64,000 bases of DNA from Silvimonas soli (GCF_030035605.1 NZ_CP106736.1:558001-622000), one strand, 5' to 3'; positions 45,714 to 55,140 are shown, counted from the first letter of the stretch. Notes: generated from the sequence alone by a model not told the origin. Made by a program: numbers and translations.

Positions 45714-45754
45714 AATAAAAAAGGCTCTGCCATAACGGCAAAGCCTTTTTTATT
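45714..45754. terminator. Bidirectional terminator between convergent genes
   Basis: A 13-bp perfect outer stem (AATAAAAAAGGCT, 45714-45726; AGCCTTTTTTATT, 45742-45754) plus 4 inner pairs after one mismatch, with A6 and T6 flanks. It serves both the esterase gene and the leftward PilZ-like gene. Confidence 0.92.
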
Positions 45755-45783
45755 GCCAGTAACCAGCCTGATCCCGGCCTGGC

Positions 45784-47499
45784 TTAGTGCTTCTGCGCCA
45801 CCACTTGTACTGTCACCCAAGTCCAGTCGATGCCTTTATCGAGGATGGCACCCAGCGTTACCGTGAAGTGGCGTTCGCGCGCCTGCACTTCGTAGATACG
45901 GTCACTGTCGTAATCGGCGGAGTACATCAGCAAGGTATTGACGCTGACGCCATCGACTTCATGCGGCAAATACAGCGCCGAATTCTGGGAATGCAAAATT
46001 GCCCCGTCAAACGCATCAAACTCGGTAACTTCCAGCGCACGCGGTTTGAGAGATGCGGTATTGCTCTGGATGCTGACGGCCACAGGCGTGCCGCTCAGTA
46101 GTTGCACGCCGGTATAGACCTGCAACTCGTTCACGCGCGACAACCGCCGTACCACGCAAACCTTCCAGGTATCTTCCTGACCAATGCGCATGCCCAGCAA
46201 CACGCCTGGCCTGACCCATTCGGCACCTTCGGCCTCCAGCGTGGCTCCGAAGCCGCCTTCAGATTCGTTTTCGATACGCCAGCTTTGCCAATCGGCTTGC
46301 TCGGTACGCTGCACCACCTGCGGCGTCTGCGCCTGACGCGCCCGCGTACGCGACGAGACAAAACCGTAGAGCCGCATATCCATGATTTCATCGTCATCAA
46401 CGATAGGTTTGGTTCCTGCAGGCTGGCGCGAGAACTTGTCGTTATCTACCCGCACATGGCGAAACAGCCGATCCAGCCCGCTGACCACATGGGCTTCTTT
46501 GCTGACGGCATGCCGGTCGCTACGCGAGATCTGTGCGTTGCGGATCGACATGCTCCAGAACACGTCCAGGTGCTTGAGCAACTCCAGGCAAGCCGGAGCA
46601 CGACAGTCGTTGCCCAAACCCAGCGTTTGCGGCGCTGCACCAGCCTCCAGCTTGCTGATCAAGGCTTGCACTTCGTTGAGCAGCTCAAAAATGCCCCAGT
46701 AACGATATGGATCGCCGCGACTGTCTTCAGCAATTTTTTCCGGTCCCTGCTTGCCGCTCAGGTTCACGCAGAAATGGTGGTGGTCTGGTTGAAAACGCCG
46801 CGCCAGCAAAACATTGCGCGACCATTTATCCAGCCATTGATCGGTCCAGTCCAGCTGACGCACCGACAGATTGTTGGAAGCCACCGTGTTGAGCATCAGC
46901 AACTGGATGTATTCGTCGGCACAAGAACTGACTTCCGCACCGTGATGGGGATAAAGCGGGAACGGGTTACAGTCAAAACCGTCAATTTCCGAGAGCCGAT
47001 ACATGCTGTGGGCCTGAGTCCACAACTGCGGCGGCACCCGATCAAAGCGGAAGTAATGCCACTTGGCGAGTATCGCCACGTAATGCAGGCTGCGCGCCAG
47101 CACCAGCGGCATCAGCGCATCCCAGGCTTGTTTCTCGGCGTCAGCTGCTTCCACTTTGGCAAAGCGCTGATACGCCGCCACCATGGAATTGGCCAGCCCG
47201 GTGATATCACGCCACAGTTTTTGCTCAATCTCTTTGGGCATGCGCGGGTTGGAAACGTATTGATAACGAATCCGCTCAAATCCAACCTGCACACCATTGT
47301 CGATCTTGATGAGTGCTTCAAGCAATTCCGGCACCGGCTTGCGCTGGCTGGTGAGGAATTCATCCACCACCGCAGCCACTTTGTCGCGCTGGGCTTGCGG
47401 ATCGGCAAGCTCAAGTTTGCTACACCACGCCGTCACCTGGCGTGGGTTATCCAGCGGGGAGGCATCCTTGGAAAAAAGGCTGTTGAGAAAAGCTCTCAT
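45784..47499 (-). CDS. Uncharacterised protein with a PilZ-like C-terminal domain
   Basis: 571 residues, no signal peptide or membrane segment. The N-terminal 380 residues are helical without a domain that I recognise; a Cys/His-rich segment DHHHFCVNLSGKQGP lies near 250. Around residues 400-490 the pattern SWRIENESEGGFGATLE followed by RPGVLLGMRIGQ and VCVVRRLSRVNELQVYTGVQLL-like strands (split: VCVVRRLSRVNEL) resembles the beta-barrel of PilZ domains, which bind cyclic-di-GMP, but the RxxxR motif is not certain. It is followed on the minus strand only by the convergent terminator. Its partner may be the SpoIIAA-like gene 21 bases upstream. Confidence 0.75.
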   Translation of the reverse strand: MRAFLNSLFSKDASPLDNPRQVTAWCSKLELADPQAQRDKVAAVVDEFLTSQRKPVPELLEALIKIDNGVQVGFERIRYQYVSNPRMPKEIEQKLWRDITGLANSMVAAYQRFAKVEAADAEKQAWDALMPLVLARSLHYVAILAKWHYFRFDRVPPQLWTQAHSMYRLSEIDGFDCNPFPLYPHHGAEVSSCADEYIQLLMLNTVASNNLSVRQLDWTDQWLDKWSRNVLLARRFQPDHHHFCVNLSGKQGPEKIAEDSRGDPYRYWGIFELLNEVQALISKLEAGAAPQTLGLGNDCRAPACLELLKHLDVFWSMSIRNAQISRSDRHAVSKEAHVVSGLDRLFRHVRVDNDKFSRQPAGTKPIVDDDEIMDMRLYGFVSSRTRARQAQTPQVVQRTEQADWQSWRIENESEGGFGATLEAEGAEWVRPGVLLGMRIGQEDTWKVCVVRRLSRVNELQVYTGVQLLSGTPVAVSIQSNTASLKPRALEVTEFDAFDGAILHSQNSALYLPHEVDGVSVNTLLMYSADYDSDRIYEVQARERHFTVTLGAILDKGIDWTWVTVQVVAQKH

Positions 47500-47520
47500 G
47501 GTTATCCTGTTCTTTGCCGT

Positions 47521-47889
47521 CTACGCGGCAGCCCCTTGTGTGCCATCTGCCAGCAGCCAGCCTTTGGCTTCGTCCAGCGAGTCAAAAATCTCGATCTTTG
47601 CGTCCGAAAACAACTGGTTCAACCAGGCTGACCAGGTAATCCATTGGTCGTCGGTTACCACCGCAACTTTGCCGAAATCCTTGCTGTGGGCGCGGGCGAA
47701 TTTGTATTCTTCCACGGCCATATCCAGCGTGTAGCGCATCATACCTGTGAAGTCGAACAACAAATTGGGTTTGCCTTCAAAGTTGATTTTGTAACGCACA
47801 TCATCTTCGAACTGCCGGAAGTCATGCACGGTAAATTCGTTGAAAACCGCAACCGAAACATAACCAGGCTCATGAGTGATGGTAATCAT
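47521..47889 (-). CDS. SpoIIAA-like (STAS-type) small protein
   Basis: 122 residues. The pattern NLLFDFTGMMRYTLDMAVEEYKFARAHSKDFGKVAVVTDDQW-like (split: NLLFDFTGM, YKFARAH and KVAVVTDDQW) and the C-terminal FDSLDEAKGWLL match the SpoIIAA-like/DUF3478 group, a STAS-related fold. No phosphorylatable serine of the anti-sigma type is evident. The ATG at 47889 is preceded by a GGGG-rich ribosome site. It lies just ahead of the PilZ-like gene (21-base gap), probably in one transcript. Function is unknown. Confidence 0.78.
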   Translation of the reverse strand: MITITHEPGYVSVAVFNEFTVHDFRQFEDDVRYKINFEGKPNLLFDFTGMMRYTLDMAVEEYKFARAHSKDFGKVAVVTDDQWITWSAWLNQLFSDAKIEIFDSLDEAKGWLLADGTQGAAA

Positions 47890-47980
47890 GGCATCCCCTT
47901 ATTTGTTGACTGATTGGTTGAAATCCTGTGCCAGCGCCATTGGCTTGCAACGCTACATTGCCGGATCACAGAATGCGCGC

Positions 47981-48751
47981 TTAGTTCTCGTCATCCTCAG
48001 GAATATCTCGCCGACCGGGCAAGCGTGAGCGGATCATCAGCATTTTCATTTCGCGCACCGCCGCTGGCAAACCGACGATCAGTGCCTGCGCAATAATGGC
48101 ATGCCCAATGTTCAGTTCTTCAATTTGCGGGATCGCTGCAATGGGCTCGACGTTATGATAATTCAATCCATGCCCCGCGCTCACAGCCAAGCCAAGGTTG
48201 GCGGCATATTCAGCGGCAACCTTGATGCGGGCGTATTCGGTTTCGCGGGCGCGCCGGTCTTTGGCCAGGGCATAGCGCCCGGTATCCAGCTCAATAGCTT
48301 GAGCGCCCATAGACTGAGTCAGACGGATCTGTTCAAAGTCCGGTGCCAGCAGCACTGACACCCGAATGCCCGATGCAGCCAGCTTTTTGATGTATTCGCC
48401 AACTTCGGCGCGATTGCCGCGCACATCCAGACCATGCGTGCTGTTATGGCCTTCCCCATCGGTAGGTACAAGGCAGACATCTTGCGGCGCGACACCCAAA
48501 GTGAAGTCGAGCAACGCCGGATTCAGCGCCATTTGCAGATTCAGGCGCGTCTGCAGCAGGGCCTTGATAAAACGGACATCCTCATCGCCCACATGACGAC
48601 GGTCTTCGCGCAAATGCAAAGTAATATGATCCGCCCCTGCTTGCTCCGCCACTTGAGCGGCAAAAACAGGGCTTGGATAACGCGCATCGCGAGCATTTCG
48701 CAACGTCGCCACGTGATCGATATTGACACCCAGCGCAAGATCACCAGCCAT
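47981..48751 (-). CDS. pdxJ: Pyridoxine 5'-phosphate synthase PdxJ
   Basis: 256 residues from the ATG at 48751 (GGAGAG upstream). PdxJ condenses 3-amino-1-hydroxyacetone phosphate with deoxyxylulose phosphate to pyridoxine phosphate. Motifs LGVNIDHVATLRNAR, ADHITLHLREDRRHV, HGLDVRGNRAEV and AGHGLNYHNV contain the known active-site His, Glu and Arg. It is the last gene of the lepA-lepB-rnc-era-recO-pdxJ series, as in many proteobacteria, though a 188-base gap separates it from recO. Confidence 0.97.
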   Translation of the reverse strand: MAGDLALGVNIDHVATLRNARDARYPSPVFAAQVAEQAGADHITLHLREDRRHVGDEDVRFIKALLQTRLNLQMALNPALLDFTLGVAPQDVCLVPTDGEGHNSTHGLDVRGNRAEVGEYIKKLAASGIRVSVLLAPDFEQIRLTQSMGAQAIELDTGRYALAKDRRARETEYARIKVAAEYAANLGLAVSAGHGLNYHNVEPIAAIPQIEELNIGHAIIAQALIVGLPAAVREMKMLMIRSRLPGRRDIPEDDEN

Positions 48752-48939
48752 AAACAAAGCTCTCCGCAGTATTTCGATTCAGTACATCAATTTATATCGG
48801 CACCACCAGCAACATCATGATCAAGATCGTCCTCGATTATGAGAAAAACGGATGCCGCTGACACTTTCATCATAAGACACCAGTTGGTCCGGCCCAAGCT
48901 CGATACAAATAACCCGCAGGTTACGGTGCCGAATGTCTC

Positions 48940-49716
48940 TTACAAGCGCTGCAGATCCAGCAAGAGCTGGCGGGTATGCAATGGCGTATCACCCAACGCC
49001 GCAGCGAGTGCCTGACGCATCAACAATTTGGTTTGCGCCAGCGCACGCTCGTCATCGAGTTTGCCCTGACGCAATGCCAACAATACTTCGCCATCCAGCC
49101 GGCCACCCTGCCCGCCCGCGTCGACCAGGCCCTGGTTCGCGATGTAGTCATAACTGCGCCCAGCGGCGATGGGCGCACCTTGAATATCGCGTTCCAGCTC
49201 CAGCCCGTACCCCAGCTCCGCCAACAGCGCCAGCTCAAAGCCCCGCAAGATGGGTTCAACCTCGCTACCAGCTGCCGAAGGCAACGCTGCCAGTTGCCGA
49301 ATCGCCTCAAAGTAAGCGGCGAACAGCGCTGGTTGGGGCTCCTCGCGCGGCATCAGCCGGACTAGCAATTCGTTCAGATAAAACCCGCACAGCAAAGGCA
49401 AACCGGTCGGCTGGGCGATACCACCTTGCCAATCGGCCGCGTGCAGCGTCTTGACGTCGCCACCACCAAACCAGGAAATCAGCAGCGGCTGAAACGCCAA
49501 TAACGCACCACGCAATTGCGACCCGGCACGCTGGGCACCACGCGCGACGATGGAAATCCGCCCGTGATCCCGTGAGAATACCTCCAGCAAGCGGCTGGTT
49601 TCACGCCAGGCATACTGATGCAGGATAAACGCGGGCTGCGCGTCGACGCGCGGTTGGGACTTACCGCCGCGAGAACGCTTTACCGCTGAAGAAGAATTAG
49701 TCGAGCGACTTGCCAA
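48940..49716 (-). CDS. recO: DNA repair protein RecO
   Basis: 258 residues with an extra Ser/Lys-rich leader (about residues 1-28). The core begins QPAFILHQYAWRETSRLLEVFSRDHGR-like (split: AFILHQYAWRETSRLLEVF), an OB fold, followed by VARGAQRAGSQLRGALLAF and the helical C-terminal domain (RGFELALLAELGYGLEL). RecO loads RecA on SSB-coated gaps with RecR. The cysteine zinc motif of some RecO proteins is absent, as usual in this lineage. It starts 29 bases after the era stop. Confidence 0.95.
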   Translation of the reverse strand: MASRSTNSSSAVKRSRGGKSQPRVDAQPAFILHQYAWRETSRLLEVFSRDHGRISIVARGAQRAGSQLRGALLAFQPLLISWFGGGDVKTLHAADWQGGIAQPTGLPLLCGFYLNELLVRLMPREEPQPALFAAYFEAIRQLAALPSAAGSEVEPILRGFELALLAELGYGLELERDIQGAPIAAGRSYDYIANQGLVDAGGQGGRLDGEVLLALRQGKLDDERALAQTKLLMRQALAAALGDTPLHTRQLLLDLQRL

Positions 49717-49745
49717 GCAAGCGCCCCGAGAGTCTGCACATTGAC

Positions 49746-50681
49746 TTATTCGAACCCTTGTTGACGCAGAACACGCGTGTCGTCAGCCCAGCCGCTTTTG
49801 ACCTTGACCCACACTTCCAGGTAGACCTTGGCGTCAAACAGTTTTTCCATGTCCTGGCGCGATTCGGTGCCGATACGCTTGAGCTTCTCGCCGTTTTTGC
49901 CGATCAGAATGGCTTTCTGGCTGTCGCGATCAACCAGCACCGCTGCGTAGATACGGTACAGCGGGCGGCCATCACGCATGGTTTCTTCGTCGAATTTCTC
50001 GATTTCCACCGTCATGGCATAAGGCAGTTCATCGCCGAGTGCGCGGAACAGCTTTTCGCGGACGATTTCTGCCGCCAGAAAACGCGAATTACGGTCGGTG
50101 ATATGGTCTTCCGGATACAGCGGAATCGACTCCGGCAGCAGTGGTTGTACCGTCTTGAGCAACACGTCCAGTTGCTGGCCCTTGAGTGCAGAGACCGGCA
50201 CGATGGCATGGAAGTTGAACTGGTCTGCCACTTTCTGAATAAACGGCAGCACTTCGTTCTTTTGCGTCAACTGGTCAATCTTGGTAATCACCAGCAATAC
50301 CGGACGATTTTTGGGCAGCAGCTTGAGCACCGCTTCGTCCGCCGGGCCATACTGACCGGCCTCGATCAGAAACAACACGCAATCCACATCCGCCAGCGTC
50401 GTGGTGACGTTACGGTTCATCGCCTCGTTCAAGGCATTTTTGTGGCGGGTCTGAAAGCCCGGTGTATCGACAAACACAAACTGCGCTTCTTCACTGGTGT
50501 AAACCCCGGTGATGCGATGGCGAGTCGTTTGTGCCTTGCGCGAAGTAATGCTGATCTTCTGGCCAATCAGGTGATTCATGAGTGTGGATTTGCCCACATT
50601 CGGGCGGCCAACAATGGCCACAAAACCACAACGGAAGCCGTTGGCAACATCGCCCGCGACAGTAATTTCGGAATCAGCCAT
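49746..50681 (-). CDS. era: GTPase Era
   Basis: 311 residues. The GTPase motifs are GRPNVGKSTLMN (G1), DTPGFQT (G3) and ITKID (G4), and the C-terminal KH domain has the loop LIGKNGEKLKRIG. Era binds the 3' end of 16S rRNA and assists 30S assembly. It follows rnc by 45 bases in the same direction, the conserved rnc-era pair. Confidence 0.98.
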   Translation of the reverse strand: MADSEITVAGDVANGFRCGFVAIVGRPNVGKSTLMNHLIGQKISITSRKAQTTRHRITGVYTSEEAQFVFVDTPGFQTRHKNALNEAMNRNVTTTLADVDCVLFLIEAGQYGPADEAVLKLLPKNRPVLLVITKIDQLTQKNEVLPFIQKVADQFNFHAIVPVSALKGQQLDVLLKTVQPLLPESIPLYPEDHITDRNSRFLAAEIVREKLFRALGDELPYAMTVEIEKFDEETMRDGRPLYRIYAAVLVDRDSQKAILIGKNGEKLKRIGTESRQDMEKLFDAKVYLEVWVKVKSGWADDTRVLRQQGFE

Positions 50682-50726
50682 GACAGGCTCCAGGCAAGTA
50701 AAACAATTTCGTAAACGGCGGGAGGA

Positions 50727-51437
50727 TCAAGCGCGCTTGGGGGCCTTACCCGGGTATTTCTCTTTCAGCATACCCAAGGCTTCGCCCGCGGCAAGCTGTT
50801 CCGCAGCGCGGCGGCTCGGTCCGAGCGCAGAGGTGGTGACTTTGAGGGCCGGTACGCTGCAGGAAATCTCGAATACCAGATTAGGCGATTCGCCTTCCTG
50901 GCGCACCACCTCATAAACAGGCAACGCGTGATGGCGCGCCTGCAACCACTCTTGCAGTGCGGTTTTGGGGTCTTTCAGCGCGCGCGATGGATCAATCGCT
51001 TCGATGCGGGGAACAAACAAACGCTCGATCATGCCTTGAGCGGCTTCAAAACCGCCATCAAGCCACGCCGCACCAAAAATGGCTTCAAGCGCATCGGCAA
51101 GAATCGACGGACGGCGATGTCCACCACTTTTCAGTTCGCCCTCGCCCAGCCACAGGTAGTCGCCAATATTGAGTTCACTGGCCACGTCAGCCAGCGACTC
51201 TTGCCGCACCAGGCTGGCGCGCAGTCGCGATAACTCACCTTCGTTCAGTTTCGGGAAGTGATTGAACAGTGCCCGACCTACAACCGCATTGAGAATGGCG
51301 TCGCCGACAAACTCAAGACGTTCGTTATGCGTGGAAGCAAAGCTGCGATGGGTCAACGCCTGTTTGATGAGGCGTGCGTCAGAAAAAACATAACCGAGCG
51401 CCTTTTGCAGGCGCTCGGGAGGTAACACAATGGACAC
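50727..51437 (-). CDS. rnc: Ribonuclease III
   Basis: 236 residues. The catalytic signature HNERLEFVGDAILNAVV is near residue 37, with the second acidic cluster LADALEAIFGAAWLDGG near 113. The C-terminal dsRNA-binding domain ends in PSRRAAEQLAAGEAL. RNase III processes rRNA precursors and structured mRNAs. It starts 3 bases after the DUF4845 gene's stop. Confidence 0.98.
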   Translation of the reverse strand: MSIVLPPERLQKALGYVFSDARLIKQALTHRSFASTHNERLEFVGDAILNAVVGRALFNHFPKLNEGELSRLRASLVRQESLADVASELNIGDYLWLGEGELKSGGHRRPSILADALEAIFGAAWLDGGFEAAQGMIERLFVPRIEAIDPSRALKDPKTALQEWLQARHHALPVYEVVRQEGESPNLVFEISCSVPALKVTTSALGPSRRAAEQLAAGEALGMLKEKYPGKAPKRA

Positions 51438-51440
51438 GGT

Positions 51441-51809
51441 TTATTGCCCTGACTGTGATGCGCTGGATTTTTCAGCATCAAATGCAAACAGCAAACTGGC
51501 ATTCCCCATTAGCGGCACAACACGTTCATAACTCGCGCTGATTGTTGTTACGCCACCGGACTGCACGATCACCAGATCTTGTGGTTTGACCGAATCAGTA
51601 TCGTTGATTTGCGCGTGCTTGCTGTACGAAGCGCGAATCTGCTCAGGCGTTGAACCGGCCTCTTCTTTCACCAAAGTGGCGAGGGTTTTCTGAATATTGA
51701 AGTATTCAACCCAAGCCGGAATGACCTTGAAAAAGGTCACCGCTGCCGCGCCCACAACCATGGCGATAATGATGAATCCAATAAAAGACAACCCGCTTTG
51801 CTTGCGCAT
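51441..51809 (-). CDS. DUF4845 protein, membrane-anchored
   Basis: 122 residues from the ATG at 51809: MRKQSGLSFIGFIIIAMVVGAA, a type-IV-pilin-like N-terminal membrane helix, then a small periplasmic domain (VEYFNIQKTLATLVKEEAG-like, split: YFNIQKTLATLVKEE). This is the DUF4845 family, almost always found between lepB and rnc; its function is unknown. The longer frame from 51884 overlaps the lepB end and is less likely. Confidence 0.88.
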   Translation of the reverse strand: MRKQSGLSFIGFIIIAMVVGAAAVTFFKVIPAWVEYFNIQKTLATLVKEEAGSTPEQIRASYSKHAQINDTDSVKPQDLVIVQSGGVTTISASYERVVPLMGNASLLFAFDAEKSSASQSGQ

Positions 51810-51890
51810 TTTTAATCCCCTTATTGCCCCCGGATCATATTGCCCGGTTGGCTTGCTCATGCGGCAATGGTGCCGTGATGACACGATGAC

Positions 51891-52853
51891 TTAGCGGATG
51901 AAAGTGCCAATCCGGCCAAGCTGTTTCAGGTTGAACCAGACCAGGAACGCTTTACCTACCACGTATTTGTCCGGAACAAAGCCCCAATAACGGCTATCTG
52001 CAGAATGATCGCGGTTATCACCCATCATGAAGTAATAACCTTCAGGCACCTTGCAGCTAAAACCTTCGTCATCATAACGGCAGTTTTCGCGATACGGAAA
52101 GTCACGCACCTCCGAAAGCATCGCGTATGGCGGATTATCAACGGATTGCAGGGTGTTATAGGTGTGCGTACCTTGTTTTTCAGTGAATTGCTTGTTGCGT
52201 TCCAGGCGCACACCGTCTTCCACGTAGTCCAGGTTACCGGCATCTTCAGTCGGCACTGGCTGGCCATTGATGGTCAATTGCTTGTGGCGATATTCCACCG
52301 TATCACCGGGCAAGCCGATGGTGCGCTTGATGTAATTGATGGACGGATTTTCTGGATAGTTGAATACCATCACATCGCCGTGTTGTGGTTTGCCGACTGG
52401 CATAAAAACGTTATTCAGCACTGGTACCCGCAAGCCATAAGAGAACTTGTTGACGACGATAAAGTCGCCGACTACCAAGCCGGGGCGCATTGATGAAGAC
52501 GGAATCTGATATGGCTCGATCACGAAAGAGCGCAGTACAAACACAGCCAGAATCACCGGGAAAAACCCGCGGCCGTATTCAACCCAATCCGCAACCGGTT
52601 TGTCGCCGCGTTTTTTGCCCCAGACCAACTTGTCCATTACCCACACAATGCCGGTCACCAGCACAAATACCAGCATGGCTGCGGCGATGGAGAAATATTG
52701 CACCAGCAGGATAAATACACCGACGATGGCAAACAAATAGCCGTATTGCACCAGTTGCGGTGCCTCTGGACCATGACGTTCTTGTTTATTGCCCAGCGCG
52801 ATCATGACCGGGCCGAGCAAGGTAATCACGATGCCAATCAGAAGCCAGTTCAT
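51891..52853 (-). CDS. lepB: Signal peptidase I
   Basis: 320 residues. Two N-terminal membrane segments (about residues 3-20 and 40-70), then the periplasmic catalytic domain with Ser121 in QIPSSSMRPG and Lys176 in NYIKRTIGLPGD, the Ser-Lys dyad. The MGDNRDHSADSRYWG box is at the C-terminal end. It cuts signal peptides from exported proteins. It follows lepA by 60 bases, the standard order. Confidence 0.98.
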   Translation of the reverse strand: MNWLLIGIVITLLGPVMIALGNKQERHGPEAPQLVQYGYLFAIVGVFILLVQYFSIAAAMLVFVLVTGIVWVMDKLVWGKKRGDKPVADWVEYGRGFFPVILAVFVLRSFVIEPYQIPSSSMRPGLVVGDFIVVNKFSYGLRVPVLNNVFMPVGKPQHGDVMVFNYPENPSINYIKRTIGLPGDTVEYRHKQLTINGQPVPTEDAGNLDYVEDGVRLERNKQFTEKQGTHTYNTLQSVDNPPYAMLSEVRDFPYRENCRYDDEGFSCKVPEGYYFMMGDNRDHSADSRYWGFVPDKYVVGKAFLVWFNLKQLGRIGTFIR

Positions 52854-52913
52854 CAGAAACCTTGTTATGTGGTGGATTGGAACAAAACAGGCAGAGCTTT
52901 ACGCAGCACGTGC

Positions 52914-54707
52914 TTACTTGTCGCTAACCTGCAGAATCGCCAGGAAGGCTTCTTGCGGAATCTCGACATTGCCCACTTGCTTCATGCGCTTTTTACCTGC
53001 TTTCTGTTTCTCGAGCAGCTTTTTCTTACGGGTAATATCGCCGCCATAACACTTGGCCAGCACATCTTTACGCATGGCCTTGACGGTTTCCCGGGCAATA
53101 ATATGCGCGCCAATTGCCGCCTGAATGGCAATATCGAACATCTGGCGCGGAATGAGTTCCCGCATTTTGGAAACAAGTTCGCGGCCGCGATAAACCGAGC
53201 TGGCGCGGTGCACAATCAAACTCAACGCATCCACCCGCTCGCCGTTGACCAGGACGTCGAGCTTGACCAGATCATCCGCACGGAATTCCTTGAAGTCGTA
53301 ATCGAGTGAGGCATAACCACGCGACACCGATTTGAGCTTGTCAAAGAAGTCCATTACTACTTCAGCCATCGGCATATCGTAGGTCAGCATGACCTGACGG
53401 CCCATGTATTGCATATTGCGTTGTGCGCCGCGCTTCTGGTTACACAACGTCATGACGTTACCGACGTAATCCTGCGGCACCAGAATGGTGGCAGTAATAA
53501 TCGGCTCGCGGATTTCTTCAACTTTGCCGGGGTCCGGCAACTTGGACGGGTTCTCGATCTCGATCACTTCACCGTCTTTAAGCACCACTTCATACACTAC
53601 CGTCGGTGCGGTGGTGATGAGGTCCATGTCGAATTCACGCTCAAGCCGTTCCTGCACGATTTCCAGGTGCAACAGCCCGAGGAAACCACAACGGAAACCA
53701 AAGCCCAGCGCTTGCGAGACTTCCGGCTCAAAGTGCAACGAAGCGTCGTTCAGTTGCAGTTTTTCAAGCGATTCGCGCAGTGACTCGAAGTCATGGCTTT
53801 CTACCGGATACAGACCAGCAAACACCTGCGATTTGACTTCCTTGAAGCCAGGCAAAGCCTCGGTGGCGGGTGTTTTGACCAGCGTAATCGTGTCACCAAC
53901 CTTGGCGCTGGCCAGTTCTTTGATGCCGGCAATCACAAAGCCTACTTCGCCGGCGCGCAGTGCATCCCGCTGTACCGACTTGGGCGTGAACACACCCACC
54001 TGCTCGCACAAATGCTGTGCCTTGCTCGACATGAACAGGATTTTGTCTTTGGGGCGCAGTTCGCCGTCCACCACACGCACCAGCATGATCACGCCCACGT
54101 AGTTATCGAACCACGAGTCAATGATCAGCGCCTTGAGCGCGCCATCCGGATTGCCACGCGGGGCAGGAATTTTGGCTACTACTTCTTCCAGGATATCTTC
54201 AATGCCGATGCCGTTTTTGGCTGATGCACGCACCGCATCCACCGCGGCAATGCCGACGATGTCTTCGATTTCCTGAATCACGCGCTCAGGTTCAGCGGCT
54301 GGCAGATCAATCTTGTTCAGCACGGCAACCACTTCCACACCTTGCTCGATGGCGGTGTAGCAGTTGGCCACAGTCTGGGCTTCAACGCCTTGTGAGGCAT
54401 CGACCACCAGCAGCGCGCCTTCACACGCCGCCAGAGAACGGCTGACTTCATACGAGAAGTCAACGTGCCCCGGGGTGTCGATCAGGTTCAGGTTGTATAC
54501 CTGACCATCGCGGGCCTTGTATTGCAACGCTGCGGTTTGGGCCTTGATGGTAATGCCGCGTTCTTTTTCGATATCCATCGAGTCGAGCACTTGCTCAGAC
54601 ATTTCGCGAGCATCCAGACCACCACAGAACTGGATGAAGCGGTCTGCAAGGGTCGATTTACCGTGGTCGATATGCGCGATGATGGAGAAATTACGAATGT
54701 GGTTCAT
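52914..54707 (-). CDS. lepA: Elongation factor 4 (LepA)
   Basis: 597 residues, normal length. The GTPase motifs are IAHIDHGKSTLADR (G1), RGITIKA (G2), DTPGHVDF (G3) and NKIDLP (G4), followed by the LepA-specific C-terminal half ending in KQVGNVEIPQEAFLAIL. It acts on translating ribosomes, causing back-translocation or helping under stress. Its promoter lies in the 60 bases before the ATG, after the terminator of the preceding gene. First gene of lepA-lepB. Confidence 0.98.
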   Translation of the reverse strand: MNHIRNFSIIAHIDHGKSTLADRFIQFCGGLDAREMSEQVLDSMDIEKERGITIKAQTAALQYKARDGQVYNLNLIDTPGHVDFSYEVSRSLAACEGALLVVDASQGVEAQTVANCYTAIEQGVEVVAVLNKIDLPAAEPERVIQEIEDIVGIAAVDAVRASAKNGIGIEDILEEVVAKIPAPRGNPDGALKALIIDSWFDNYVGVIMLVRVVDGELRPKDKILFMSSKAQHLCEQVGVFTPKSVQRDALRAGEVGFVIAGIKELASAKVGDTITLVKTPATEALPGFKEVKSQVFAGLYPVESHDFESLRESLEKLQLNDASLHFEPEVSQALGFGFRCGFLGLLHLEIVQERLEREFDMDLITTAPTVVYEVVLKDGEVIEIENPSKLPDPGKVEEIREPIITATILVPQDYVGNVMTLCNQKRGAQRNMQYMGRQVMLTYDMPMAEVVMDFFDKLKSVSRGYASLDYDFKEFRADDLVKLDVLVNGERVDALSLIVHRASSVYRGRELVSKMRELIPRQMFDIAIQAAIGAHIIARETVKAMRKDVLAKCYGGDITRKKKLLEKQKAGKKRMKQVGNVEIPQEAFLAILQVSDK

Positions 54708-54761
54708 CTAGGGACTTGTTTATGTAACTGGATAGGCGCCGGCCAAACCGCCGCCGCAACT

Positions 54762-54791
54762 ACAAAAAGGGGCACGCCATGCGTGCCCCTT
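54762..54791 (-). terminator. Terminator at the end of the sigma-E operon, upstream of lepA
   Basis: A perfect 11-bp stem (AAGGGGCACGC, 54767-54777; GCGTGCCCCTT, 54781-54791) with a 3-base loop; on the minus strand it is followed by TTTTTG. It separates the glutaredoxin-like gene from lepA. Confidence 0.85.
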
Positions 54792-54879
54792 GGCTAAAAA
54801 CCGAATGATTGGGCAGGATTTTACCGGAAATCGCTGTTATGAACAAAAGCAGCGGCCCGGCGTCGTAAACCAGAGCCGA

Positions 54880-55140
54880 TCATGCGTGCTGACACTTGGC
54901 CAGCCAGGCATCCAGCGCCTCGATATCCAGGTGGTAATGGCAGATTTCCTGGTCACCCGAATCAGTCAGCACCGGCACCAACTCACCGTAGCGCTCTTCC
55001 AGGTCGTCATTGTCGTCAATGTCGATCCAGTTCACGTGGAACCCGCGCTGGCGCGACAATTCGTCCAGTTGCTCACGCATATGCAGACAAAGACTGCAGT
55101 ACTCGCGGCCGTACAAGCGCAATTGCATAGGCATATTCAT
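54880..55140 (-). CDS. Glutaredoxin-like protein
   Basis: 86 residues (82 if the ATG at codon 5 is used). A thioredoxin-like fold with the redox motif YCSLCLHM, followed by VNWIDIDDNDDLEERYGELVPVLTD, typical of the DUF836 glutaredoxin-like family. The redox active site CxxC is intact. It is 5 bases after mucD in the same direction, so it belongs to the sigma-E transcript, suggesting a role in thiol balance during envelope stress; this is inference. Confidence 0.85.
   Translation of the reverse strand: MNMPMQLRLYGREYCSLCLHMREQLDELSRQRGFHVNWIDIDDNDDLEERYGELVPVLTDSGDQEICHYHLDIEALDAWLAKCQHA

Noticed and set aside
46102..47631. A 509-residue reading frame on the plus strand opposite the PilZ-like gene
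   Set aside because: It is antisense to two well-formed genes, is rich in His, Gln and Arg as expected of a reverse-strand frame in GC-rich DNA, and has no ribosome site.
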